The position numbers and the translations under genes are program-made. Below, piece after piece: positions 53,226 to 61,847 of a stretch of DNA of 64,000 bases (position 1 is the first letter of the stretch; each line of letters begins with the position of its first letter). Location: NCBI GenBank assembly GCA_051648405.1, contig JBOFFC010000029.1, positions 10,673 to 74,672 of the forward strand, given 5' to 3'. The stretch is from JBOFFC01 sp051648405. GTDB lineage: Bacteria; Planctomycetota; Planctomycetia; Pirellulales; Lacipirellulaceae. The notes under the pieces were generated by a model. The model was given only the letters and a program-made list of their open reading frames with translations, searched no databases and was not told the origin of the DNA.

Positions 53226-56200
53226 ATGTCACGCATCCAGTCCGACGTCGGTCTCGTCACCGGCATCAACATCAAGCAGACGGTCGATCAGTTGATGGCC
53301 GTCGCGGGGCGTCCGCGCAAGACGCTCGAGGACCGGACGCGCGCCTCGGCCGGCGAGAAGTCGGCGATCGACACGCTTTCGACCAAGGTGTTGGCGCTAA
53401 AGCTCTCGGCCTCGAAGTTCACGCGCTCGACAACCTTCACGACGCGTACCGCGACCTCGAGCGACCCCAAAGCGCTCTCCGCAACGGTCAAGTCGGGGGC
53501 GTCGGTCCCCGAGGGATCGTACAAGGTAACGCCGCTGCGCACCGCCGCGGCGCACCAGGTCGTCTCGACCGGATTCGCCTCGCTGACCGGAGCGACAGGC
53601 GTAGGCGAGTTGCGGATCCGCTTCGGCGGCCACGTAGATAAAGGAAGGTCCCTCGTCGAACTCAACGGCGGCGACGGGTTCAAGGCGGGCAAGATCCGCG
53701 TAACCGACCGTAGCGGCGAGACGGCGACGATCGACCTTCGCGCGGCTACCTCGGCCGACGAAATCGTCGAGGCGATCAACTCGACCGAGGGGATCGGCGT
53801 CCGGGCCTCGATCGACGGCGATCGCTTCGTCCTGACCGACACCAGCGGCGGAACCGGGACGCTGCGCGTCCAGGAGTCGGCCGGCGGGACGACCGCCGCG
53901 AGCCTCGGCCTCGCCGGCGTCGCAGCCGTGTCGAACACGATCACCGGGGGCGACGTCGTCGGGCTCGGCGCCAGGACGCGGCTCGACACGCTCAACGACG
54001 GCCTCGGCGTCGGCATCGCGAACGACTTGCAAAGCGTTGACGACCTCGCGTTCGCGTTCCGCGACGGATCGACCGGCGGCGTCGACCTGAGCGGAGCGAC
54101 GACGTTGGGCGACGTCGTGGCGCGGATCACTACGGACACGGACCTTGCCGGCAAGGTGACCGCGGCGATTTCGTCCGACGGCAAGCGTCTCGAGTTGACG
54201 GACCTGTCCAGTGGGACGCGCTCGTTCAAGATCGAGAACGGCGTCCTCGGGACCGCCGCCGACGACCTCGGCTTGAGCGTCGACGCCGTGGGGGGGAAGG
54301 TCACCGGCCGCCGCCTTGTGGCCGGGTTGCGTGACACGCTCGTCTCGACACTCGGCGGCCGTGACGGACTGAACCTGGCCGCCTTCCAACTGACCGACCG
54401 CGCCGGCGTCTCCGCGACCGTCAACCTGGCGGGCGCCGAGACGGTGGGGGAAGTCGTTGACCGCATCAACGCCGCGTCGCCACGCGTCACCGCAAAGATC
54501 AACGACAGCCGCAACGGCATCGAACTGACCGACAACTCGGGCGGGTCGGGTTCGCTCGTCGTCGGCGAGGTGGCCGGCGGCAAGACCGCCGCGGCGCTGG
54601 GGCTCGTGGTGAACGGCGCGGTGGGGTCGGTCCGTGGCGGCGACCTCCGCCGTCAGACGGTTGGCGCCGCAACGCCCCTCGCGAAGCTCAATCAGGGCCA
54701 GGGGGCGAAGCTCGGCGACATCCGCGTCTTCGATTCGACGGGCAAGGAAGCGACGATCGACCTCGACTTCCGCGGAAACGCCGACCCGACGCTCGGCGAC
54801 GCCATCCGAGCGATCAACGCCGGAACGTCGGGCGCGGGCGTCGCCGTCCAGGCGAGCATCAACGACGCGGGCGACGGCATCGTCCTGACCGACAGCGGCA
54901 CGGGGATCGAACGCTTTCGTGTCGAGGAGGTCTCGAGCGGAACGACGGCCAAGAGCCTGCGGATCGCCGGCGTTTCGACCGCGACCAACGCCGCCGGCAA
55001 TCAAGTGATCGACGGCGCGACTTCGTACAAGATCGACCTGTCGGACGTCGAGGCCGACGAGGCCGACGTCCCCCTCGCCACGCTCCGCGGCGGCCTGGGG
55101 ATCACGCCGGGCACGTTCTTGATCACCGATTCGACCGGGAAGTCGGCCCCCATCAGCACGGTCGGCGCCGCGACCGTCGGCGACGTCCTCGACCGCATCA
55201 ACGCCGCGGGGCTTTCGGTCACCGCGGCGGTCAACGAGGCGGGGACGGGAATCCGGATCACCGAGGACGCGGTCGGGCCCGGCGGCTTAAAGATCGAAGA
55301 CCTCGGGACGGGGAGCGCCGCCGCCCAACTACGCATCGAAGCGGACTCGATCGCTCGCGATCCGAGCGGGAAGCTGTTCATCGAGTCCAGCGGTCTGTTC
55401 GCCAAGGACGCCGCCGCACAGAACTCGCTGCAAACGATCGTCAAGCGCGTCAACGAGCTGCGTGGAGGGTTCAGCGCCGCGTTGGTGTTCGACGGGTTCT
55501 CGAACCGGCTCTCGATCACAAGCGACTCGACGGGGGCCGCCAACGAGCTGTCGATCGACGGCGCCGCGGCGGGCCTTTCGTTCTCCGACGCCACGCGGCC
55601 CGCCGACGCGGTCGCCCTATTCGGTCCCGAGGGGATCGGCGGGTTCGCGGTCACGTCGTCCACCAACAACCTAAACGAGGTTGTCCCCGGTCTGAACGTG
55701 AGCGTGCTCTCCGGAACGGGGCAGACCGTCAGTGTCAACGTCGCGGGGGACCGCGCGCCGATCACCTCGGCCGTCAAGGAACTGGTCGAGTCGTACAACT
55801 CGATCCGCACGAGTGTCGCGGAGTTCACGAAGTTCGATGCGGAGGAGCTGACGACCGGTCTTCTTTTTGGTCGGAACGAGGTCCTGCGCGTCGACGTCGA
55901 ACTCTCGCGCGTCGTGACCGAGCGTTACAGCATCGGCGGCGAGCGTCGCACGCTCGAGGCGATCGGCCTGAACATCGACGACAAAGGGAAGCTGACCCTC
56001 GACGAGTCAAAACTGAACACGGCGTACACCAACGATCCGGCGGCGGTCGAGGCGTTGTTCACCAACGCGTCGGGGGGGGTCGTCAGCAAGATCAACACCG
56101 CCGTAACCGCCCTGGCGGACGGCGAGAACTCGCTCCTGGCGCGCCGTTCGGAAACGATCCAGCGGCTCATCGACACGAACAACGACCGCCTCGAAGTGTG

Positions 56201-56342
56201 GGACGAGCGACTCGCGCGGAGGCGTACGGCGCTCGAGAACCAGTACTTCGCCCTCGAAGAGCTGATCTCCCAGCTCCAGACCAGCTCGGGCGCCCTGAAC
56301 AACATCCTGCCGATCTCGTTAAGCGGCAACAACTCCAACTAA
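53226..56342 (+). CDS. fliD: flagellar hook-associated protein 2 / cap FliD, giant (1038 aa)
   Basis: N-terminal FliD region SDVGLVTGINIKQTVDQLMA (residues 5-24) and C-terminal FliD domain (KELVESYNSIRTSVAEFTKF near 850; LDESKLNTAYTNDPAAVEAL near 920) with a terminal coiled coil (DNERLARRRTALENQYFALEE-like). Between them about five copies of a flagellin 'IN'-type module occur, each with the pattern 'xxVTDRSGxxATIDL...DxIxAINxxxxGVxAxI...LTDTSGG' (about 140-690). FliD caps the filament and folds new subunits. Usual length is 450-700. Confidence 0.92.
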   Translation: MSRIQSDVGLVTGINIKQTVDQLMAVAGRPRKTLEDRTRASAGEKSAIDTLSTKVLALKLSASKFTRSTTFTTRTATSSDPKALSATVKSGASVPEGSYKVTPLRTAAAHQVVSTGFASLTGATGVGELRIRFGGHVDKGRSLVELNGGDGFKAGKIRVTDRSGETATIDLRAATSADEIVEAINSTEGIGVRASIDGDRFVLTDTSGGTGTLRVQESAGGTTAASLGLAGVAAVSNTITGGDVVGLGARTRLDTLNDGLGVGIANDLQSVDDLAFAFRDGSTGGVDLSGATTLGDVVARITTDTDLAGKVTAAISSDGKRLELTDLSSGTRSFKIENGVLGTAADDLGLSVDAVGGKVTGRRLVAGLRDTLVSTLGGRDGLNLAAFQLTDRAGVSATVNLAGAETVGEVVDRINAASPRVTAKINDSRNGIELTDNSGGSGSLVVGEVAGGKTAAALGLVVNGAVGSVRGGDLRRQTVGAATPLAKLNQGQGAKLGDIRVFDSTGKEATIDLDFRGNADPTLGDAIRAINAGTSGAGVAVQASINDAGDGIVLTDSGTGIERFRVEEVSSGTTAKSLRIAGVSTATNAAGNQVIDGATSYKIDLSDVEADEADVPLATLRGGLGITPGTFLITDSTGKSAPISTVGAATVGDVLDRINAAGLSVTAAVNEAGTGIRITEDAVGPGGLKIEDLGTGSAAAQLRIEADSIARDPSGKLFIESSGLFAKDAAAQNSLQTIVKRVNELRGGFSAALVFDGFSNRLSITSDSTGAANELSIDGAAAGLSFSDATRPADAVALFGPEGIGGFAVTSSTNNLNEVVPGLNVSVLSGTGQTVSVNVAGDRAPITSAVKELVESYNSIRTSVAEFTKFDAEELTTGLLFGRNEVLRVDVELSRVVTERYSIGGERRTLEAIGLNIDDKGKLTLDESKLNTAYTNDPAAVEALFTNASGGVVSKINTAVTALADGENSLLARRSETIQRLIDTNNDRLEVWDERLARRRTALENQYFALEELISQLQTSSGALNNILPISLSGNNSN

Positions 56343-56372
56343 ACCCCGCGCTCCTTTCCCGAGTCTGTCACG

Positions 56373-56843
56373 ATGACCGATCAACGCCGCGGATACCTCG
56401 AGTCGAAGGTCAACACCGCCTCGCAGGCCGAGCTGCACCTGATGCTGCTCGAGGGCGCCCTGCGCTTCGGACGCGACGCCGAGAAGGGCCTGCTGCGCGC
56501 CGACGAGGTGGCGGCAAACCCGCCGCTGGCGCGCACGATCGACATCCTCGGCGAGCTGATCGCCAGCGTCCGCCACAGCGACGACGAGGTGAACGTCAAG
56601 CTCGGCAAGCTCTACGAGTTTGTCCTCGTGCAGGTCACCAAGGCGTACGCCCAGGGGGACCACAAGCCGATGGGGGACGCGCTGGTGATCCTCGAGTTCC
56701 AGCGCGACACCTGGCGGATGGCGGTCGCGAAGTCGAACGCCGAGAAGGCGCCGGGCGCCGGAAAAGGCCTCCTCGGACCCGTCGTGACGCCCCACCTGGG
56801 GATCGCCCAGGCCGCGGCGGGGAGCTTTGCGCTCGAGGCGTGA
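56373..56843 (+). CDS. fliS: flagellin export chaperone FliS
   Basis: 156 residues. FliS core: YLESKVNTASQAELHLMLLE (about 8-27), GALRFGRDAEKGL, and ANPPLARTIDILGELIASVR. FliS binds the C-terminal D0 of flagellin in the cytoplasm and keeps it unfolded for export. It follows fliD by 30 bases, the common arrangement. A C-terminal extension of about 30 residues is poorly conserved. Confidence 0.92.
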   Translation: MTDQRRGYLESKVNTASQAELHLMLLEGALRFGRDAEKGLLRADEVAANPPLARTIDILGELIASVRHSDDEVNVKLGKLYEFVLVQVTKAYAQGDHKPMGDALVILEFQRDTWRMAVAKSNAEKAPGAGKGLLGPVVTPHLGIAQAAAGSFALEA

Positions 56844-56856
56844 AGGGGGGATGATC

Positions 56857-57037
56857 GATGGCAGGGGATAGATGATAGAGGCGAGAGGCTAAGGGGCGCC
56901 GCTGGCTCCGCGGAGCGCGATCGGGGACGATAGCGGCCCCCGTGACGGTCGCCACCTGGCTGCGGTTCGCAGTAGACAACGGCTTGCGGTCGTCCGTCTC
57001 TCTACCATCTGCCATCTAACCTCTATCATCTCTCGCC
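56857..57037. repeat. pair of family C word repeats flanking the fliS-mqnD gap
   Basis: 56857-56890 (words GATGGCAGG, ATAGATGATAGAGGCGAGAGG) and 57005-57037 (words CATCTGCCATCTAACCTC, TATCATCTCTCGCC) lie in opposite orientation; read on one strand both use the same words. The second abuts the mqnD start codon. No gene lies between 56844 and 57038. Confidence 0.65.
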
Positions 57038-57038
57038 G

Positions 57039-57911
57039 ATGCTCTCCATCCGCGTCGGGCACAGCCCCGACCCCGACGACGCCTTCATGTTCTACGGCCT
57101 CACCAAGGGTCTCGTAGAAACGCCCGGCTACCGGTTCACCCACGAGCTGGTCGATATCGAGACGCTCAATCAGCGGGCGTTCTCGGGCGAGCTCGAGCTG
57201 ACGGCGGTCAGCATCCACGCCTACGCCTACCTGCAGGACAAGTACCTGCTGTGCAACAGCGGGGCGAGCATGGGGGACGGCTACGGCCCGATGGTCGTCG
57301 CCCGCGAACCGATCTCGCGTGACACCCTGCGGTCGAAGCGGATCGCGATCCCCGGCAAGCTCACCAGCGCGACGCTCGCGCTAAGGCTCTACCTGGACAG
57401 CGACTTCGAGCACGTCCTCGTGCCGTTCGACGAGGTCCCGCACGCGGTCGCCCGCGGCGAGTACAACGGCGAGAGAATCGACGCCGGGCTGTTGATCCAC
57501 GAGGGGCAACTCACCTACGCCGATCAGGGCCTCGTGCTGTGCATCGACCTCGGCGTGTGGTGGGGCGAGGAGACGGGGGGCCTGCCGTTGCCGCTGGGTG
57601 CGAACGCCGTGCGGAAGGACCTCGGCCCGGCGGTCATCGCCGACGTCGAGCGGCACCTGAAGGAGAGCATCGAGTACGGCCTCGCGAACCGCCGCCCGGC
57701 GCTCGACTTCGCCCAGCAGTACGGCCGCGACCTGGACGACGCGAAGGCCGACAAGTTCGTCGGCATGTACGTCAACGACTGGACCCGCGACTTCGGCCCC
57801 CGCGGCCGCGAGGCGGTGCGGCTGTTCCTCGAGCGCGGCCACCAAGCGGGCGTCCTGCCGAAGCTTGTGACGCCGGAGTTTGCAGGGCGGGAGTTTGTGG
57901 CGCCGGAGTAG
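57039..57911 (+). CDS. mqnD: MqnD-like 1,4-dihydroxy-6-naphthoate synthase
   Basis: 290 residues of the MqnA/MqnD periplasmic-binding-protein-like fold but without a signal peptide. The N-terminal motif VGHSPDPDDAFMFYGLTKGL (residues 6-25) is the MqnD pattern, and MGDGYGPMVVAREP and GLLIHEGQLTYADQGL follow. The enzyme acts in the futalosine route to menaquinone, converting cyclic de-hypoxanthine futalosine to dihydroxynaphthoate. The assignment to MqnD rather than MqnA rests on the SPDPDDAF motif; confirmation would need comparison with mqnA, mqnC elsewhere in the genome. Confidence 0.85.
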   Translation: MLSIRVGHSPDPDDAFMFYGLTKGLVETPGYRFTHELVDIETLNQRAFSGELELTAVSIHAYAYLQDKYLLCNSGASMGDGYGPMVVAREPISRDTLRSKRIAIPGKLTSATLALRLYLDSDFEHVLVPFDEVPHAVARGEYNGERIDAGLLIHEGQLTYADQGLVLCIDLGVWWGEETGGLPLPLGANAVRKDLGPAVIADVERHLKESIEYGLANRRPALDFAQQYGRDLDDAKADKFVGMYVNDWTRDFGPRGREAVRLFLERGHQAGVLPKLVTPEFAGREFVAPE

Positions 57912-57944
57912 CATGAGTTGGCGCGGTGACTGAATCAGTCGTCA

Positions 57945-58301
57945 CTAGCCGCGCACACGAACGCTCGCTTCATCGACAATCCACAGCTTTCCGTCGAGCG
58001 CCTCGGTCGCAAACATCGGGAGCAACCGACCGAAGACTGACAAGACGTGCGGTTTGTCGTGCCGTGCGAGCCGAAGTACGACGATCCCCGAGTGCTTCGC
58101 CGGATCGTAGACGCGGATGTCAGAGAAGTCGGTGTCCAGCGTGACGAGCACTCGGCTCTCGTCGCAGCACACCTCAGCCACGAGCGAGTCGTCGCATCCT
58201 TGCAGGTGTTGGTCGAGCGTGGTCAGTGCATCATGACCAGCCGACATCAGCAGGTCCGCCACCTCACTCGGCAGGTTCTCGTCGGTCTTGAAGCGAAGCA
58301 T
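57945..58301 (-). CDS. DUF5615 PIN-like toxin
   Basis: 118 residues. The start LRFKTDENLPSEVADLLMSA places an Asp-Glu pair early, and VLVTLDTDFSDIRVYDPAKH supplies the second acidic cluster, as in PIN-like nucleases (DUF5615/Mut7-C type). HSGIVVLRLA is a typical family strand. It is the second gene of a toxin-antitoxin pair and starts 6 bases after the DUF433 gene. Predicted ribonuclease; target unknown. Confidence 0.87.
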   Translation of the reverse strand: MLRFKTDENLPSEVADLLMSAGHDALTTLDQHLQGCDDSLVAEVCCDESRVLVTLDTDFSDIRVYDPAKHSGIVVLRLARHDKPHVLSVFGRLLPMFATEALDGKLWIVDEASVRVRG

Positions 58302-58307
58302 GCTCGC

Positions 58308-58538
58308 CTACTCTGCCGGGAGCGCTAGCCTGCGCTCTTTCGACAACTCGGCAGCGTACGCGAGCGATGCACGAATGTCCTCGGCACACAGCGAGGGGTA
58401 ACTTGTAAGCACGTCTTGGGTCGTCACACCGGCCGCCAGGTTGTCGAGCACCACGGAAACGAGAACGCGCGTTCCCGTGACGCAGGCTTGCCCGTGGCAC
58501 ACGAGGGGATCGACGCTGATACGCGAACGCCACGACAT
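58308..58538 (-). CDS. DUF433 antitoxin
   Basis: 76 residues. DUF433 signature: RISVDPLVCHGQACVTGTRV (residues 5-24), VLDNLAAGVTTQDVLTSYPS and LCAEDIRASLAYAAEL. The domain forms a winged helix-like DNA-binding fold and is the usual partner of DUF5615 toxins. It lies directly upstream of the toxin gene, so the pair should be co-transcribed and autoregulated. Confidence 0.9.
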   Translation of the reverse strand: MSWRSRISVDPLVCHGQACVTGTRVLVSVVLDNLAAGVTTQDVLTSYPSLCAEDIRASLAYAAELSKERRLALPAE

Positions 58539-58601
58539 CGTCGGTCCTCAAATGGGATCGAAAGCTTGCGTCTCCCGCATTCTACACCGAACTCGCCGGC
58601 C

Positions 58602-60341
58602 TCACGCCGGCTTCCAGTCCTCGAGGTGCATCTCCACGCTCGCGTAGCCGCGGAAGGTGTTGATCACCGGGCGGAAGGCGATCGCCAGGGGGCCCTCGAC
58701 GCGGAGCAGCTCTTCTTCCCAGTCGCCGGCGCCGAACGCGACGGCGCGGAGCTTCACGCCGTGCTGCTCGACCTCGACCGACAGGTGCCGGCCGGCCCCT
58801 CCCATGCGGCGCGGCGGCGACGCCAGCCGGACCCCCGTCGTGCAGAGCGTGGGGCGCAGGTTCCCGTGACCGAACGGCGCGAGGCGTTCGATCTGCGTGA
58901 CCGTTTGGTGGGTGAGCGCCGCGAGCGGCGTCTCGGCGTCGATCGCCAGCTCGCCGCTGCGGCCGTCGGGGCCCAGCGACTGCGCGGCGTAGGCGCAGAA
59001 GTCGATCCGGAAGGCGTCGATCGCCCGCTCCTCGATCCGCAGCCCCGCGGCGGCGGCGTGCCCGCCGTGGCTCACCAGGTGCTCCCCCGCGGCGGCGATC
59101 GCGGCCGCGAGGTCGAACCCCGGCACGCTCCGCCCCGAGCCGATCCCCGGCTTCGCCCCCAGCTTGTCGAGCGACACGACGATCACCGGCTTGTGGTGCT
59201 GCTCGGCGAGCTTCCCGGCCACGATCCCGATCACGCCCGCGTGCCAGTCGTGGTCGGCGAGCACCAGCGCCGGGTCGCGAAGCGGGTCGAACCGCTCCTT
59301 GGCCTGCTTGCGCGCGGCGAGCAGCACGCTCCGCTCGACGCTCTTGCGCGTCTCGTTGAGCTCATCGACGTAGTCCGCCAGCTCGGCGGCCCGCTTGCGG
59401 TCGTCGGTCGCCAGCAGTTCGACCCCCAGCTCGGCTTGGCCGAGCCGACCGGCCGCGTTCAGCCGCGGGGCGATCGAGAAGGCGAGGTCCTCCCCTTCGA
59501 GGCGCGGCTTCTTGGTTGTCTGGCAGACACGCTCGAGCTCGGCGACGCCGATCACGGGATTCGCACGCAGCGCTCCGAGCCCGTGCCGCACGAGGATCCG
59601 GTTCTCGTCGATCAGCGGGACCACGTCGGCAACGGTCCCGATCGCCGCCAGACCGACGGCTTGCAGCAGGAACCGGCGCATCGGCTCGCCGACCCGCTGC
59701 GCGTCGCTAGCGCGGCGGCAGAGGGCCCAGGCGAGTTTCAGCGCCACGCCAGCCCCGCACAGGCCGGCGAACGGGTAGTCGCTCCCCGGCAAGCCCGGGT
59801 GGACGACCGCCGCGGCGCGGGGGAGTCGATCCGCCATCTTGTGGTGGTCGGTCACGACGAGCGTCAGCCCCAGCTCGAGTGCCAGATCGGCCTCGGCGAC
59901 GCTGGCCACGCCGCAATCGACCGTGACAACGGTCTTGGCCCCCTGCTGGGCGAGCGTGCGTAGGGCGTCGCAGTTCAGGCCGTAGCCCTCGTCGATGCGG
60001 TGGGGGACGTAGAACCGCGCTGGGGCGCCGAGCAGGCGGAAGCAGCGGAGCAGGATCGCCGCGGCGGTCATGCCGTCGGCGTCGTAGTCACCGTAGACGA
60101 CGACTTGCTCGCGCCGCGCGATCGCCGCGTTGAGCACGTCGCAGGCGGCGACGACCCCCGGGAGGAGCTCGGGCTCACGCAGGCCGGTGAGCTTGGGGTC
60201 GAGGAACTCGCGGGCTTCGGCCGGGTCTTCGATCCCTCGCGCCACGAGCAGCTGTGCAAGTACCGGAGAGATCCCCGCCGAGCGCTCGAGCGACGCGATG
60301 CGCGCGGGGTCGTGCGTCGCTAGGCGCCAGCGCCGGGCCAT
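58602..60341 (-). CDS. recJ: single-stranded-DNA-specific exonuclease RecJ
   Basis: 579 residues. DHH phosphoesterase motifs: VVVYGDYDADGMTAAAILLR (about 80-99), VTVDCGVAS, the eponymous TDHHKMADRLP (near 165) and the DHHA1 part with SHGGHAAAAGLRI (near 440), then an OB fold at the C-terminus. RecJ degrades single-stranded DNA 5' to 3' in recombination and mismatch repair. Length is normal (560-580). Confidence 0.95.
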   Translation of the reverse strand: MARRWRLATHDPARIASLERSAGISPVLAQLLVARGIEDPAEAREFLDPKLTGLREPELLPGVVAACDVLNAAIARREQVVVYGDYDADGMTAAAILLRCFRLLGAPARFYVPHRIDEGYGLNCDALRTLAQQGAKTVVTVDCGVASVAEADLALELGLTLVVTDHHKMADRLPRAAAVVHPGLPGSDYPFAGLCGAGVALKLAWALCRRASDAQRVGEPMRRFLLQAVGLAAIGTVADVVPLIDENRILVRHGLGALRANPVIGVAELERVCQTTKKPRLEGEDLAFSIAPRLNAAGRLGQAELGVELLATDDRKRAAELADYVDELNETRKSVERSVLLAARKQAKERFDPLRDPALVLADHDWHAGVIGIVAGKLAEQHHKPVIVVSLDKLGAKPGIGSGRSVPGFDLAAAIAAAGEHLVSHGGHAAAAGLRIEERAIDAFRIDFCAYAAQSLGPDGRSGELAIDAETPLAALTHQTVTQIERLAPFGHGNLRPTLCTTGVRLASPPRRMGGAGRHLSVEVEQHGVKLRAVAFGAGDWEEELLRVEGPLAIAFRPVINTFRGYASVEMHLEDWKPA

Positions 60342-60422
60342 CTCGTCCCTGACAGCGAGCGGGAGAAGGGCGTACGGGAACGCGGCCCAGCGCCGTGGCG
60401 CCGCCGCGATCGCCGCGCCGCG

Positions 60423-60596
60423 CTACTTCTTCTTCTCGACGTGCAGCGTGTGACGCCGCAGCCGAGGGCAGAACTTTTTGAGCTTCAACTTCTCCCCGCC
60501 AAGCTTACGGCGGATCGTGTAGTTGTAGTCGCCCGTCTCCTCGCAAACGAGGAACACGCTCTCGACCTTTTTTTTCTTCTTGCCACCTTTGGCCAT
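60423..60596 (-). CDS. rpmG: 50S ribosomal protein L33
   Basis: 57 residues from ATG 60596. The L33 fold is clear: KKKKKVESVFLVCEETGDYN (residues 6-25), YTIRRKLGGEKLKLKKFCPR (26-45) and LRRHTLHVEKKK at the end. Two single cysteines (18 and 43) replace the two CxxC pairs, so this is a zinc-independent (C-minus) L33. It lies 81 bases upstream of recJ on the same strand. Confidence 0.95.
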   Translation of the reverse strand: MAKGGKKKKKVESVFLVCEETGDYNYTIRRKLGGEKLKLKKFCPRLRRHTLHVEKKK

Positions 60597-60992
60597 GGCT
60601 CGCAGCCCTCACCCTAGAGACGGTCACTCACCCCTTCGGGCGAAGCTCCGTAAGGTATCGGGCGACCAGCGGCGGGGCTAGGGGGTTCGTCCCGAGAACA
60701 GGGCGACACCTACCGAAGGGAGATCGGAGGATCGAAGGGGGGACCAGGGGGATGGTCTCCCCTGGCTTCGAGCCCCAACGGCTGGCCAACTGGCGGGGCA
60801 GGGGGATCGCGAAAACGCAGCCCTACGAGTGGCCATCCCACGCATCCGCTCGTTGTCCCCCTGAGTTCCTACTTCGGGATTCGTTGCGCGTTGAAGACGA
60901 ACGGGAGGGACCCGCCAGGCGCCCAGGCAGTTGGGGGACACCTCCAAGTGCCCGACGGGCCCCTCCACGATCGACAAGGATCGAGAGGGCCC
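60597..60992. other. gene-free region downstream of a small hypothetical gene and upstream of rpmG
   Basis: About 396 bases, promoter side of rpmG. A hairpin CCAGGGGGA/TCTCCCCTGG lies at 60746-60767. Several GATC-rich words are seen (60720-60745). No tRNA, tmRNA or RNase P hallmark was found and no credible frame. Confidence 0.35.
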
Positions 60993-61172
60993 CTACCGGG
61001 GAGGGGCGGGCTTGGCGACCAGCCCCGCGGCGCCCGCGACGCCGCAGCCGCGAGTCGTCCCCTGGAGGGACTTCCGGACGGCCGCCTCGCGGGCCGCCGT
61101 GAGCCACGGCGGCGGGGCGGGGGCGGCAAAGCCGTGCGTGCCGAACGAGCGGCGAGCGAGCGGGTCGGACAT
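60993..61172 (-). CDS. small hypothetical protein (59 aa)
   Basis: A 59-codon frame from ATG 61172 with CAGGGGAC about ten bases upstream and very strong GC third-position bias, as in confirmed genes here. The product is Ala/Pro/Arg-rich (MSDPLARRSFGTHGFAAPAP; REAAVRKSLQGTTRGCGVAG) with one Cys. No domain is recognised. The bias supports a real gene, but Ala/Pro/Arg frames are common by chance in such GC-rich DNA. Confidence 0.45.
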   Translation of the reverse strand: MSDPLARRSFGTHGFAAPAPPPWLTAAREAAVRKSLQGTTRGCGVAGAAGLVAKPAPPR

Positions 61173-61547
61173 CGAAATCGTCCCCTGACCGGGTGGGCCG
61201 GGGGAACGCCGCGGACGACTAGCGACCGGCGGCCTGGCGATCTCGAAGCAGCGAGCGCGGCGAACCACGCACACCGAGACCCATGGCTTTGCGCCCCCGC
61301 CTCACGGCGAGTTTGCCTTTTTCGACTCGCCAGGATCCGAGCGGCGTCCCCAAGCGACTGGGAAGCAACGGGCCTGGCAGCGAAGCGAACGAAGAGCGAA
61401 GCGTGACGAGTGATGCGAAGGGAGCGTGGCGTCGAGCCACATCCCCCGGCACTCAAGGAATAGGTCACGATCCGGGTGTGGGCAAACCGGGAGAAGGAAA
61501 TTTAGACAACCCGGTGGGGTCGTGCGGGTGAAGTGGCCGCTCGCGGC
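61173..61547. other. gene-free region
   Basis: 375 bases. 61376-61412 holds short direct repeats of the word GCGAAGCGAACGAAGAGCGA type. A shift to lower GC occurs near 61490-61515. I see no gene or known RNA. Confidence 0.3.
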
Positions 61548-61805
61548 TTAGTGCGGGCCAGTTGCGCCATCGACTGCACCGTCGCAGTCGATGTACAGAT
61601 CGGCCCGCGAGAAGTCCGCCGGGAGCGCCACGCCGTCGATCGCGAACGCGTCCGCTTCGGCCAGGATCCCCGCGGCATCGGGGCACGCGGTGGTTCCGTT
61701 GCCGGTGAAGGCCCTGCCCAAGCACCCCCCGGGCGTCATTCCCGCTGCGCGCGCCATAGACCCGATCGTCGTCGCCGTCAGCTCATCGACTTGGTTCGTC
61801 GCCAT
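61548..61805 (-). CDS. small hypothetical protein (85 aa)
   Basis: 85 residues from ATG 61805 with AGGA six bases upstream. Mixed composition (MATNQVDELTATTIGSMARA; GGCLGRAFTGNGTTACPDAA; DLYIDCDGAVDGATG) with three cysteines and an acidic C-terminus; no signal peptide or membrane helix. No family is recognised. It lies 42 bases downstream of the lactate dehydrogenase gene on the same strand and could share its transcript. Confidence 0.55.
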   Translation of the reverse strand: MATNQVDELTATTIGSMARAAGMTPGGCLGRAFTGNGTTACPDAAGILAEADAFAIDGVALPADFSRADLYIDCDGAVDGATGPH

Positions 61806-61847
61806 ACCCGTGTCCTAAAGTAGTATTTCAGCCGGCGCCAACACTGC

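Noticed and set aside
60597..61547. Possible structured RNA (tmRNA, RNase P or SRP RNA)
   Set aside because: None of the conserved cores of these RNAs could be found on either strand; a minus-strand small gene accounts for part of the interval.
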